Assembly: GCA_030630935.1 (NCBI GenBank)
Contig: DAOVMD010000178.1
Coordinates: 1-6,560 of the forward strand
Reading direction: 5' to 3'
DNA: 6,560 nt
From: Candidatus Mcinerneyibacteriota bacterium
GTDB lineage: Bacteria > AUK180 > JAQVHJ01
Shown: positions 1 to 4,251 of the stretch, piece after piece
How the letters are laid out: every line of letters starts with the position of its first letter
How positions within the stretch are numbered: position 1 is the first letter of the stretch
Notes under the pieces: model-generated
Databases searched by the model: none
Told to the model about the DNA's origin: nothing
The model's input: the letters and a program-made list of their open reading frames with translations, nothing else
Made by a program: the position numbers and the translations under genes

Positions 1-114
1 AAGTGAATTCGGGATAAACTCCACGTATCGGGAGACTTTAAATAGACTTGTAATAGACTTACTTATGTGGGTTGTTTTTGTTTAGAGCTTTTGATGCTAT
101 TATCTTCAATCAGG

Positions 115-137
115 GTCAAGGTCAAACTGACCTTGAC
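115..137. repeat. Perfect 10-bp hairpin
   Basis: GTCAAGGTCA (115-124) pairs perfectly with TGACCTTGAC (128-137) around an AAC loop. Outside it, CTTCA (104-108) can pair with TGAAG (138-142) if the bases between are bulged out. No T-run follows on either strand, so it is not a typical intrinsic terminator. It may be the 3' structure of an upstream transcript or a dispersed repeat. Confidence 0.6.
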
Positions 138-181
138 TGAAGGGTAGTACTTTGATAAGTATTACAATTAGCCATAACAAT

Positions 182-194
182 GGGGTTTTACCCC
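182..194. repeat. Small GGGG/CCCC hairpin
   Basis: GGGG (182-185) and CCCC (191-194) flank the loop TTTTA. The stem is short, and CTTAAGG follows instead of a T-run. It adjoins the left arm of the larger inverted repeat and may belong to the same palindromic element. Confidence 0.35.
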
Positions 195-297
195 CTTAAG
201 GATACGATTGAATGTTTTTTTACATGAAGGATATTTGAAATATCAGTAGGGGCGACCGGCCGGGCGCCCTTATCGTTTGAAATAAGTATCCCGTAAG
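195..297. repeat. GC-rich palindromic repeat element within an inverted repeat
   Basis: The core at 246-273 is a near-perfect palindrome centred on CCGGCCGG (256-263). Its arms GGGGCGA and GCGCCCT pair except at 255/264, allowing one G-T pair, and the pairing continues through TA/TA. The GC content stands out sharply from the AT-rich surroundings. A small palindrome GATATTT-G-AAATATC (230-244) lies just to its left. The whole is flanked by CTTAAGGATAC (195-205) and GTATCCCGTAAG (286-297), which are inverted repeats with one mismatch and one extra base. It resembles REP-like palindromic units built on GTAGGGGCGACCGGCC that I recall from many bacterial genomes. Confidence 0.6.
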
Positions 298-386
298 ATT
301 CAATATGTTCGACATGAGAGAACTATGAAAACAATAAAAATAGTGGTCTCCTTTTATCTTGCTAATAACCACCAGTGATTATTTAC

Positions 387-415
387 TTGATTTTCGATGG
401 AGCTTGTAGTATAAT
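387..415 (+). promoter_or_regulatory. Sigma-70-type promoter of the TonB-domain lipoprotein gene
   Basis: TTGATT (387-392), a 17-base spacer and a perfect TATAAT (410-415) form a good housekeeping promoter. Transcription would begin near 421-423, which argues against initiation at the GTG at 421 and supports the ATG at 448. Confidence 0.75.
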
Positions 416-447
416 TAAATGTGAATTATTTTAATTGGAGGTGTTTT

Positions 448-1158
448 ATGAGACGGAAGTATTTTTATCTGATTAGGGTGATTGTTTTTATTTGTTTTTG
501 TGCATCTCTTTATTTATCTGCGTGTACTTCTGTTCCTGTACTGGAAGAGGTCGATTTTTCAGGAAAGGAATCAGGGGTATATTTAGGATCGTTTGAGTTT
601 TCAAATATGAAATTTTTTGCTAATACAACTGTAATAGATGGGAAGTTGACAAATATTGAGTTATTTGATAAATTGGGTAATAATATCAGTACGAAATACT
701 GGGATTTATTAGAAGAAGTAATTGATAAGCAGACCTGTCATATTGATAATGTTGAGAATAAAGAAACTTATAAAATAATTTTAAGGGCGATTGATGAATC
801 GTTACGAAGTAAACATAATTATGGAAAAATTATGTCCGGCAAATTATATAAAAGAACCCAGGTAATTTACAAATATAGACCCCGTTATCCTGAGGATCTA
901 CGGTTATATGGGATTGAAGGTAGAGTAACATTAGGGATAGTAGTGGATAAGAATGGGAAACCAAGCGATATTCATTTGAAAAAATCTTCCGGTTCAGATG
1001 AATTAGACGATGTAGCGGTGGAAGCGGGATGGGACTGCCGGTTTTCTCCTATGGTTAAAGCTGGAGAGAAAGTAGAATCAAAAGTTCTCATGCATTATAA
1101 TTTCATATTAAAAGGTGAAGAACATATAGACGAAGTTCACGATTTGAATGTTTATTAG
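448..1158 (+). CDS. Lipoprotein with FMN-binding-like domain and TonB C-terminal domain
   Basis: The start is ATG 448 with GGAGGT at 437-442; an upstream GTG at 421 lies at the predicted transcription start and would spoil the signal peptide. The 236-residue product opens with a basic, hydrophobic signal peptide and a lipobox LSAC with Cys26, so it should be a lipidated envelope protein. Thr27 at +2 would favour the outer membrane under the enterobacterial Lol rule. Residues about 40-122 follow the FMN-binding domain pattern of RnfG/NqrC-type proteins (GVYLGSF 43-49, VIDGKLTNIEL 62-72, QTCHIDNV 95-102, AIDESL 114-119), but the flavin-linking SGAT motif is replaced by ENKET, so covalent FMN is unlikely. 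Residues about 143-222 are a clear TonB C-terminal domain: RPRYPEDL, IEGRVTLGIVVDKNGKP, SSGSDELDDVAVEA, FSPMVKAGEKV. There is no Pro-rich linker or membrane helix of classical TonB. TonB_C is near certain; the first domain is inferred from the pattern only. Confidence 0.88.
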   Translation: MRRKYFYLIRVIVFICFCASLYLSACTSVPVLEEVDFSGKESGVYLGSFEFSNMKFFANTTVIDGKLTNIELFDKLGNNISTKYWDLLEEVIDKQTCHIDNVENKETYKIILRAIDESLRSKHNYGKIMSGKLYKRTQVIYKYRPRYPEDLRLYGIEGRVTLGIVVDKNGKPSDIHLKKSSGSDELDDVAVEAGWDCRFSPMVKAGEKVESKVLMHYNFILKGEEHIDEVHDLNVY

Positions 1159-1216
1159 ATAGGGTGCCTGCTTATGACTTATGATTCGTTAATTAAATAA
1201 ATTGGGATTTCAGATA

Positions 1217-1242
1217 TTTTATTTTAATTTTTCAGATTGAGA
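1217..1242 (-). repeat. 26-base dispersed repeat, copy 1 (inverted relative to 3353-3378)
   Basis: This block on the minus strand equals 3353-3378 on the plus strand over all 26 bases (begins TCTCAATCTGAAAAATTAAA). In both places it follows the TTGTTTCC-type hairpin: about 70 bases after it here and 11 bases after it at 3322-3341. The second copy therefore looks like the same element with an internal deletion. Confidence 0.8.
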
Positions 1243-1310
1243 TTGAGTACGAGACCAAGTATTGTTAGCATTTATTACTGTCTCGATCTGATATCTCGGT
1301 CTTGATACTG

Positions 1311-1330
1311 TTGTTTTCCAGAGGAAACAA
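1311..1330 (-). terminator. Hairpin directly after tRNA-Glu (family copy 1)
   Basis: On the minus strand TTGTTTCC (1330-1323), loop TCT, GGAAAACAA (1319-1311) forms an 8-bp stem with one bulged A, beginning at the first base after the encoded CCA. There is no T-run, so it may be a processing or 3'-end-protecting hairpin rather than a true intrinsic terminator. The same hairpin recurs at 1866-1886, 3322-3341 and 6008-6026. Confidence 0.55.
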
Positions 1331-1406
1331 TGGCGTCCCCAAGGGGAGTCGAACCCCTATTGCCGCCGTGAAAGGGCAGTGTCCTAAACCATTAGACGAT
1401 GGGGAC
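1331..1406 (-). tRNA. tRNA-Glu (anticodon TTC)
   Basis: The complete 76-base cloverleaf is on the minus strand, with CCA encoded at 1333-1331. The acceptor stem GTCCCCA pairs with TGGGGAC and the discriminator is G. The D arm is GTCT/GGAC. The anticodon stem CTGCC/GGCGG holds the loop CTTTCAC, giving anticodon TTC (1372-1370), which reads GAA/GAG. The T arm contains GGTTCGACT. It lies 18 bases after tRNA-Lys and is probably cotranscribed with it from the promoter at 1523-1551. Its 3' end (bases 1321-1343 including flank) is repeated exactly at 5995-6017 on the other strand. Confidence 0.97.
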
Positions 1407-1424
1407 GTGTGGGATGTAAAATAA

Positions 1425-1501
1425 TGGTGAGCCGCGAAGGATTTGAACCTTCGACCCACGCCTTAAAAGGGCGTTGCTCTACCAGGCTGAGCTAGCGGCC
1501 C
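1425..1501 (-). tRNA. tRNA-Lys (anticodon TTT)
   Basis: This is a 77-base cloverleaf on the minus strand with encoded CCA at 1427-1425. The acceptor GGGCCGC pairs with GCGGCTC, including one G-T pair, and the discriminator is A. The D arm is GCTC/GAGC. The anticodon stem ACGCC/GGCGT holds the loop CTTTTAA, so the anticodon is TTT (1467-1465). The T arm is GAAGG/CCTTC with loop TTCAAAT. It is first in a two-tRNA unit with tRNA-Glu, about 15 bases after the predicted transcription start. Confidence 0.97.
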
Positions 1502-1522
1502 ACAAAAAAAACATTAATGATA

Positions 1523-1551
1523 AATATAACATAAATAACTTTAAAAGTCAA
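1523..1551 (-). promoter_or_regulatory. Promoter of the tRNA-Lys/tRNA-Glu unit
   Basis: On the minus strand TTGACT (1551-1546), a 17-base spacer and TATATT (1528-1523) form a strong promoter. Transcription would start near 1516, giving a roughly 15-base leader before tRNA-Lys. Confidence 0.85.
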
Positions 1552-1811
1552 GTAATTTTCATAAAAACGTTTCTCGATATTCGTTATTTGTTGTTCGTGT
1601 TCTTTTTCTTTGAGACTGAGAACGAGACCAAGTCGGTTAACTCTGTTAACCTCACCGAGAGCAGAGAGCAGAGAACAGAGAGCCGAAAACAGATACCATA
1701 AAAAGAATTTATTTTAATTTTCTTGTTTAGAGGAGCAAATGTTTTTTAGTAATAAGTGTATAAAAAATATCCAATATTCCAGTAAGAGTAAGAGTTCGAG
1801 TTTGAGACGTC
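1552..1811. other. Intergenic repeat region between tRNA-Lys and tRNA-Gln
   Basis: No gene is visible; open frames here run through purine-rich repeats. In order it holds GAGACTGAGAACGAGACCAA (1614-1633), which resembles 1241-1259; a TCT-loop hairpin (1635-1651); a GAGAGCAGAGAACAG-rich string (1657-1684); GTTTAGAGGAGCAAA (1725-1739), matching 1829-1843 at 14 of 15 bases; and the left end of the tRNA-Gln-associated repeat (from 1775). Confidence 0.6.
1635..1651. repeat. TCT-loop hairpin followed by GAGAGC-rich tract
   Basis: GGTTAAC (1635-1641) pairs perfectly with GTTAACC (1645-1651) around TCT. A purine-rich tract of GAGAGCAGAGAAC type follows (1657-1684). The same hairpin-plus-tract order, with the same AAC-TCT-GTT core, occurs at 2160-2244 in the opposite orientation. 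Confidence 0.55.
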
Positions 1812-1813
1812 AT

Positions 1814-1839
1814 AAATAAAAACTCCCCGTTTAGGGGAG
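1814..1839 (-). terminator. Intrinsic terminator of tRNA-Gln
   Basis: On the minus strand the stem CTCCCC (1839-1834), loop TAAAC and stem GGGGAG (1828-1823) are followed by TTTTTATTT (1822-1814). This is a GC stem with a T-run and fits rho-independent termination about 48 bases after the tRNA. Confidence 0.85.
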
Positions 1840-1865
1840 CAAACTCAAACTGATTACTCAAACAG

Positions 1866-1886
1866 TTGTTTTCCGAAGGGAAACAA
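1866..1886 (-). repeat. Hairpin directly after tRNA-Gln (family copy 2)
   Basis: On the minus strand TTGTTTCC (1886-1879), loop CTTC and GGAAAACAA (1874-1866) form a stem that begins at the base after CCA. Its placement relative to the tRNA is exactly that of the tRNA-Glu copy. Confidence 0.7.
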
Positions 1887-1960
1887 TGGCTGGGGAGGAA
1901 GGATTCGAACCCTCATCGACGGAGCCAGAGTCCGTTGTCTTACCATTGGACGACTCCCCA
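1887..1960 (-). tRNA. tRNA-Gln (anticodon CTG)
   Basis: This is a 74-base cloverleaf on the minus strand with encoded CCA at 1889-1887. The acceptor TGGGGAG pairs with CTCCCCA and the discriminator is G; the U1-A72 pair and G73 are glutamine identity features in bacteria. The anticodon stem ACGGA/TCCGT holds the loop CTCTGGC, so the anticodon is CTG (1928-1926), which reads CAG only. A TTG isoacceptor must lie elsewhere. The T arm GAGGG/CCTTC contains TTCGAAT. It has its own promoter and terminator. Confidence 0.97.
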
Positions 1961-1977
1961 ACATTGAATTGAAAGTA

Positions 1978-2006
1978 ATTATAACAAAAATACTTAATTT
2001 TGTCAA
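1978..2006 (-). promoter_or_regulatory. Consensus promoter of tRNA-Gln
   Basis: On the minus strand TTGACA (2006-2001), a 17-base spacer and TATAAT (1983-1978) match the sigma-70 consensus at all 12 positions. The start near 1971 leaves a leader of about 10 bases. Confidence 0.9.
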
Positions 2007-2195
2007 TAGAAAAAAAACAGTTTCGCCTTGCTCCACATTTTAGATTTATGATTGTTAATTGATAATTGTTTTGCATTAAATATTACAATGCAGTAGTTTA
2101 GAACGATATTTCTTAATATAAAACTTTTTAATTATCCTTAATTACCAAATGAATGTAAATTTGTTTCTGCTCTCGGTTCTCTACTTTCAGCTCTC

Positions 2196-2210
2196 TGCAG
2201 CAAAGCTGCA
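2196..2210. repeat. Small hairpin TGCAGC/GCTGCA
   Basis: TGCAGC (2196-2201) and GCTGCA (2205-2210) pair around AAA. It is embedded in the minus-strand purine tract and sits eight bases before the longer hairpin. Confidence 0.45.
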
Positions 2211-2217
2211 AGTTCTC

Positions 2218-2244
2218 TTCTCAAGCAACTCTGTTGCTTGAGAA
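2218..2244. repeat. Perfect 12-bp hairpin upstream of the TPR gene promoter
   Basis: TTCTCAAGCAAC (2218-2229) pairs perfectly with GTTGCTTGAGAA (2233-2244) around TCT. It ends four bases before the -35 box at 2249. No T-run follows. The AAC-TCT-GTT core repeats the hairpin at 1635-1651, so this is more likely a dispersed repeat than a gene-specific operator. Confidence 0.6.
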
Positions 2245-2248
2245 TATC

Positions 2249-2277
2249 TTGACTTATTTTGTTCTTAGTGATATAAT
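2249..2277 (+). promoter_or_regulatory. Promoter of the TPR gene
   Basis: TTGACT (2249-2254), 17 bases and TATAAT (2272-2277) match the consensus at 11 of 12 positions. Transcription would begin near 2284, giving a leader of about 23 bases before ATG 2307, with only a weak ribosome site (GATAGG, 2297-2302). Confidence 0.85.
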
Positions 2278-2306
2278 CATAATGCAACTTCAAAAAGATA
2301 GGTTCA

Positions 2307-3320
2307 ATGGAAAGTTTTATTAAGTTTCCCCAGCAATTTTTTAATAATATTCCTAAACATAATAGCACTTTGGACCAATTTGATGATGGCTTGCAGTTGC
2401 TTAAATATTTATTAAGGCTAAGCATTTATTTTAATGAAGTAGAGATTTTAATCTCAACTAATGACTGGTTAAGGGCAAGAAAAATATTAGATAAATCCGA
2501 GGAACAATTAAAGAAATCAAAGCACTTCTTAGTTTATCTACCCAGGATAAAGAAATTAAGTGCTTGGGTTCATAATGTTAAGTCGGAATTTTCAGAATCT
2601 GAATCCGAGTTAAATCTTGGTTTAATTATAGCCAAGGAACTTCAAAATAAAAAAACCTATTCTGAGTTACTTCTTCATTTGGGTAATTGTTATTTTTATC
2701 AGACCAAATATGATAAGGCCCTGGATTGTTATAACCAGGTAAAGGAAATCACCTTAAAAACCATGAAGAATAACCCTGATGATCTTGAGTATTTAAAGTT
2801 GCATGCCAGTATTCTAAATAATATCGGGATGATTTACTAAAATAAAAATGATTTGCAGAATGCCCTGGAATTTTTAAATCAATCTGTAGAGATAAATTCT
2901 CAAATCAGCAACAAGGATAAAAACATTGGTGTTGTCTTTTTAAATATCTCAGAAATCTTATTGAATCAGAAAAATTATACCAGCTCTCTCCAGTACCTGA
3001 AAAAAGCTATCAAGATATTTAATCGGTACCATGATAAACTTTGGCAAGCAGAAGCATTGCTTCGAAGAGGTAAAATTTATCTTGCCCGGAATAAATTTTC
3101 CAAAGCATTAATTTTCATAAAAGATTGTATTAAAATAAAAACAAAAGTAAAGGATAAATTGGGTGTGATAAAAGGGTATGATATGTTAGGTGATTTATAT
3201 TTGAAGCAGGATTTAAATCGAAAAGCAATCAGATCTTTTAAGAAAGCTTTAGAAACCGCTCATATAATTCACCACGAATTCTATATTAAAAAATTCCAGG
3301 AGAAACTGGAAACCCTCTGA
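2307..3320 (+). pseudogene. TPR-repeat protein interrupted by one in-frame TAA
   Basis: A single frame encodes 177 residues, a TAA at 2838-2840, then 159 more residues to TGA at 3318-3320. Both halves are tetratricopeptide repeats, with helical pairs around residues 120-149 (LLLHLGNCYFYQTKYDKALD), 168-200 and three more after the stop (SEILLNQKNYTSSL, GKIYLARNKFSKAL, GDLYLKQDLNRKAI). The TAA falls inside a repeat, GMIY-stop-NKNDLQNALEF, exactly where the sister repeats carry Leu, Phe or Leu after the same position, and the spacing to the conserved Ala is unchanged. One T-to-A change of a TTA Leu codon would explain it. The downstream part has no plausible start or ribosome site; its first possible initiator is TTG 2853. 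There is no signal peptide, so the ancestral product was cytoplasmic, probably a protein-interaction scaffold. A sequencing error or a truncated functional 177-residue protein remain possible. Confidence 0.8.
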
Positions 3321-3321
3321 A

Positions 3322-3341
3322 TTGTTTCCTCTCGTAAACAA
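3322..3341 (+). terminator. Hairpin after the TPR gene (family copy 3)
   Basis: TTGTTT (3322-3327) pairs with AAACAA (3336-3341) around CCTCTCGT, starting two bases after the TPR stop codon. The sequence ATTGTTTCCTCT...AAACAACAG matches the tRNA-Glu hairpin. There is no immediate T-run. It is the only copy of this hairpin in the window that follows a protein gene. Confidence 0.5.
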
Positions 3342-3352
3342 CAGTAATTAGT

Positions 3353-3378
3353 TCTCAATCTGAAAAATTAAAATAAAA
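3353..3378 (+). repeat. 26-base dispersed repeat, copy 2
   Basis: Identical over 26 bases to the reverse complement of 1217-1242. Together with the hairpin at 3322-3341 it reproduces the downstream region of tRNA-Glu with about 60 bases missing from the middle. Read on the minus strand it is T-rich and could also assist termination of the WG-repeat gene, whose stop codon is 20 bases away. Confidence 0.8.
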
Positions 3379-3397
3379 AAAGTAAAAGGTCGCCACC

Positions 3398-3835
3398 CTA
3401 CTCTTTATTTAGTAGCGGGACTAATAATTTTCCATTTTTATCTATATAATTATCCTTACCATTTAATTTCACTCTAGCTAAGCCTTCGGAAAAAGGACCT
3501 GCTTCATCGAATTTACAAGAAATTACTATCTTACCCTGCTTATTAATATATCCATATTTGCCTTTTAATTCAACCATAGCTAAACCTTCTGAAAAATGAC
3601 CCGCTCCATCAAATTTACAAGGAATTACTATCTTATCCTGTTTATTAATAAAGCCATATTTACCATTATTCCCTTGAATTGGAAGTAATTGATATACTGT
3701 ATTTGATTCATTTTTATCTATCTCATTGATTTTATCTTTATTTTGAGAAGTAACTTTAGAATTATTGATTGATGAAGTAAATCCTACTATAGATAGAAAT
3801 AAAATACAAATAGAACAAAATAATAATTTCTTCAT
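3398..3835 (-). CDS. Secreted WG-repeat protein
   Basis: The 145-residue product starts at ATG 3835 with CGGAG at 3848-3844 on the minus strand, eight bases upstream. Residues 1-22 form a signal peptide (MKK, then a hydrophobic run); its cysteines at 7 and 10 lie inside the hydrophobic core and do not make a lipobox. After a polar linker (23-55) come WG-type repeats with a 34-residue period: 57-90 (NGKYGFINKQ...FSEGLAMVEL), 91-124 (KGKYGYINKQ...FSEGLARVKL), and a partial third at 125-145 in which the YG pair has become DN. The first two repeats are also very similar at DNA level, implying recent duplication. WG repeats build beta-rich surface or adhesion-like modules of unknown ligand; most family members carry more copies. 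It should act in the periplasm or outside the cell. It is monocistronic with its own promoter, and converges with the TPR gene. Confidence 0.85.
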   Translation of the reverse strand: MKKLLFCSICILFLSIVGFTSSINNSKVTSQNKDKINEIDKNESNTVYQLLPIQGNNGKYGFINKQDKIVIPCKFDGAGHFSEGLAMVELKGKYGYINKQGKIVISCKFDEAGPFSEGLARVKLNGKDNYIDKNGKLLVPLLNKE

Positions 3836-3857
3836 TATACTAACTCCGTTTTAATAT

Positions 3858-3887
3858 ACTATAACATATTACTACTAAATTTGTCAA
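3858..3887 (-). promoter_or_regulatory. Promoter of the WG-repeat gene
   Basis: On the minus strand TTGACA (3887-3882), an 18-base spacer and TATAGT (3863-3858) form a promoter. The start near 3851 leaves a leader of about 15 bases that includes the CGGAG ribosome site. Confidence 0.8.
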
Positions 3888-4021
3888 ATTATATTGTCTC
3901 CGAATCAGTGTAGAATATCTTCATTTATTCATTTGTTTATTCTTGATTTATTTCATTTTCCAACTCACTAAATACTTGGAATTCTTTAAATATTTAGTTC
4001 GGAATACCAGTGTTTAGGGAC

Positions 4022-4046
4022 GCCAATCTGCTTCTAGCAGATTGGC
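4022..4046. repeat. Perfect 10-bp hairpin at the left edge of the GCATTTGAA element
   Basis: GCCAATCTGC (4022-4031) pairs with GCAGATTGGC (4037-4046) around TTCTA. In the second copy of the element the same place holds a different small hairpin, ATTGC-GTCA-GCAAT (6167-6180). A hairpin before GGCAGAGC is therefore kept in position while its sequence differs. Confidence 0.6.
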
Positions 4047-4168
4047 AGAGCATTTGAAATTAGAACATTTGAACAGTAGAGCAAAGAACAAAATGTTTGG
4101 ACAGGTAATCATATTTGAGTGGACTTATCACTTCAAATGCGGTCTAATGATCTAATGCTCAAATTTCT
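4041..4168 (+). repeat. GCATTTGAA element, copy 1
   Basis: The left end ATTGGCAGAGCATTTGAAAT and the four bases after it (4041-4064) are identical over 24 bases to 6179-6202. The right end TCAAATGCGGTCTAATG (4133-4149) is identical over 17 bases to 6247-6263, and TCAAATTTCT follows in both. The ends carry a 9-bp inverted repeat, GCATTTGAA (4050-4058) and TTCAAATGC (4132-4140). The middle differs between copies. This copy has an 8-9 base duplication, TCTAATGA/TCTAATGC, near the right end. There is no coding capacity; it looks like a MITE-like or palindromic interspersed element. Confidence 0.75.
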
Positions 4169-4251
4169 TCTTTAAAATTTAATTTTCAACTATTAACTCT
4201 CAAATATCAACTTTAAAGTAAAAAGTAAATGACCGGTATTTTATGTATATA

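Larger units (their letters stand above)
1..386. other. Intergenic region without a convincing gene
   Basis: No protein with recognisable similarity is visible on either strand. The stretch holds a 10-bp hairpin (115-137), a small GGGG/CCCC hairpin (182-194) and a GC-rich palindromic element inside a larger inverted repeat (195-297). A 28-codon open frame runs from base 2 to a TAG at 83-85 and could be the tail of a gene outside the window, but nothing in it is recognisable. A direct repeat AATAGACTTGT/AATAGACTTAC lies at 41-62. Confidence 0.6.
1159..1330. other. Short intergenic region with dispersed-repeat arms, downstream of two convergent units
   Basis: The lipoprotein gene (+) and the tRNA-Lys/tRNA-Glu unit (-) converge here. 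No clear intrinsic terminator serves the lipoprotein gene. The stretch holds one arm of a 26-base exact inverted repeat (1217-1242), a GAG-rich string (1234-1257) resembling 1611-1630, and the hairpin following tRNA-Glu (1311-1330). Confidence 0.6.
1775..1889 (-). repeat. tRNA-Gln downstream repeat (copy 1 of the 115-base element)
   Basis: Read on the minus strand from the CCA of tRNA-Gln, this block matches 6005-6117 (+) nearly base for base, by eye above 80 percent. It contains the TTGTTTCC hairpin, TAATCAGTTTG, GTTTGCTCC, ACGTCTCAAAC and TTACTCTTACTG in the same order. The internal CTCCCC/GGGGAG stem is CTCCTG/CAGGAG in the other copy, so the paired bases changed together. Confidence 0.85.
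2007..2248. other. Intergenic region with purine-tract and hairpin repeats
   Basis: No gene is visible between the divergent tRNA-Gln and TPR gene promoters. The stretch holds an AT-rich run (2040-2160) with GATTGTTAATTGATAATTG, then on the minus strand a GAGAGC/GAGAAC-rich tract (2200-2160), and two hairpins (2196-2210 and 2218-2244) ending five bases before the -35 box of the next gene. Confidence 0.55.
3888..4251. other. Intergenic repeat region between the WG-repeat and propeller genes
   Basis: No gene is visible. The left part (3888-4010) is plain AT-rich sequence. The right part holds GGGACGCCA (4017-4025), identical to the last nine bases of tRNA-Glu, merging into a 10-bp hairpin (4022-4046), then copy 1 of the GCATTTGAA element (4041-4168). 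No clear terminator follows the propeller gene, which ends at 4252 on the minus strand. Confidence 0.6.

Noticed and set aside
2-85. Open frame entering from the left edge
   Set aside because: Only 28 codons are visible and nothing in them is recognisable, so it cannot be called a gene tail.
325-378. 17-residue frame MKTIKIVVSFYLANNHQ upstream of the promoter
   Set aside because: The ribosome site is weak (GAGAG, 316-320), no promoter is evident, and the frame ends nine bases before the -35 box of the next gene. Chance is the simplest explanation.
421-447. GTG at 421 as the start of the lipoprotein gene
   Set aside because: It lies at the predicted transcription start, has no ribosome site, and would add nine residues before a normal signal peptide. 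ATG 448 has GGAGGT at ideal spacing.
1265-1459. Minus-strand frame across tRNA-Glu and tRNA-Lys
   Set aside because: It overlaps two clear tRNA genes and resembles no protein.
1474-1701. Plus-strand frame of 75 codons
   Set aside because: It starts inside tRNA-Lys on the opposite strand, and its tail is the translated purine-rich repeat.
1854-2076. Two minus-strand frames across tRNA-Gln
   Set aside because: They overlap the tRNA and its promoter; the codons are shadows of structural RNA.
2138-2425. Minus-strand frame of 95 codons opposite the TPR gene start
   Set aside because: It overlaps the TPR coding sequence, its consensus promoter and the hairpins, and has no similarity to known proteins.
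2853-3320. Second half of the TPR gene as an independent gene from TTG 2853
   Set aside because: There is no ribosome site or promoter, and the frame and repeat register continue directly from the upstream part.
3379-3402. Intrinsic terminator for the WG-repeat gene
   Set aside because: On the minus strand GGT-GGCG-ACC followed by a T-rich run offers only a 3-bp stem, too weak to call.
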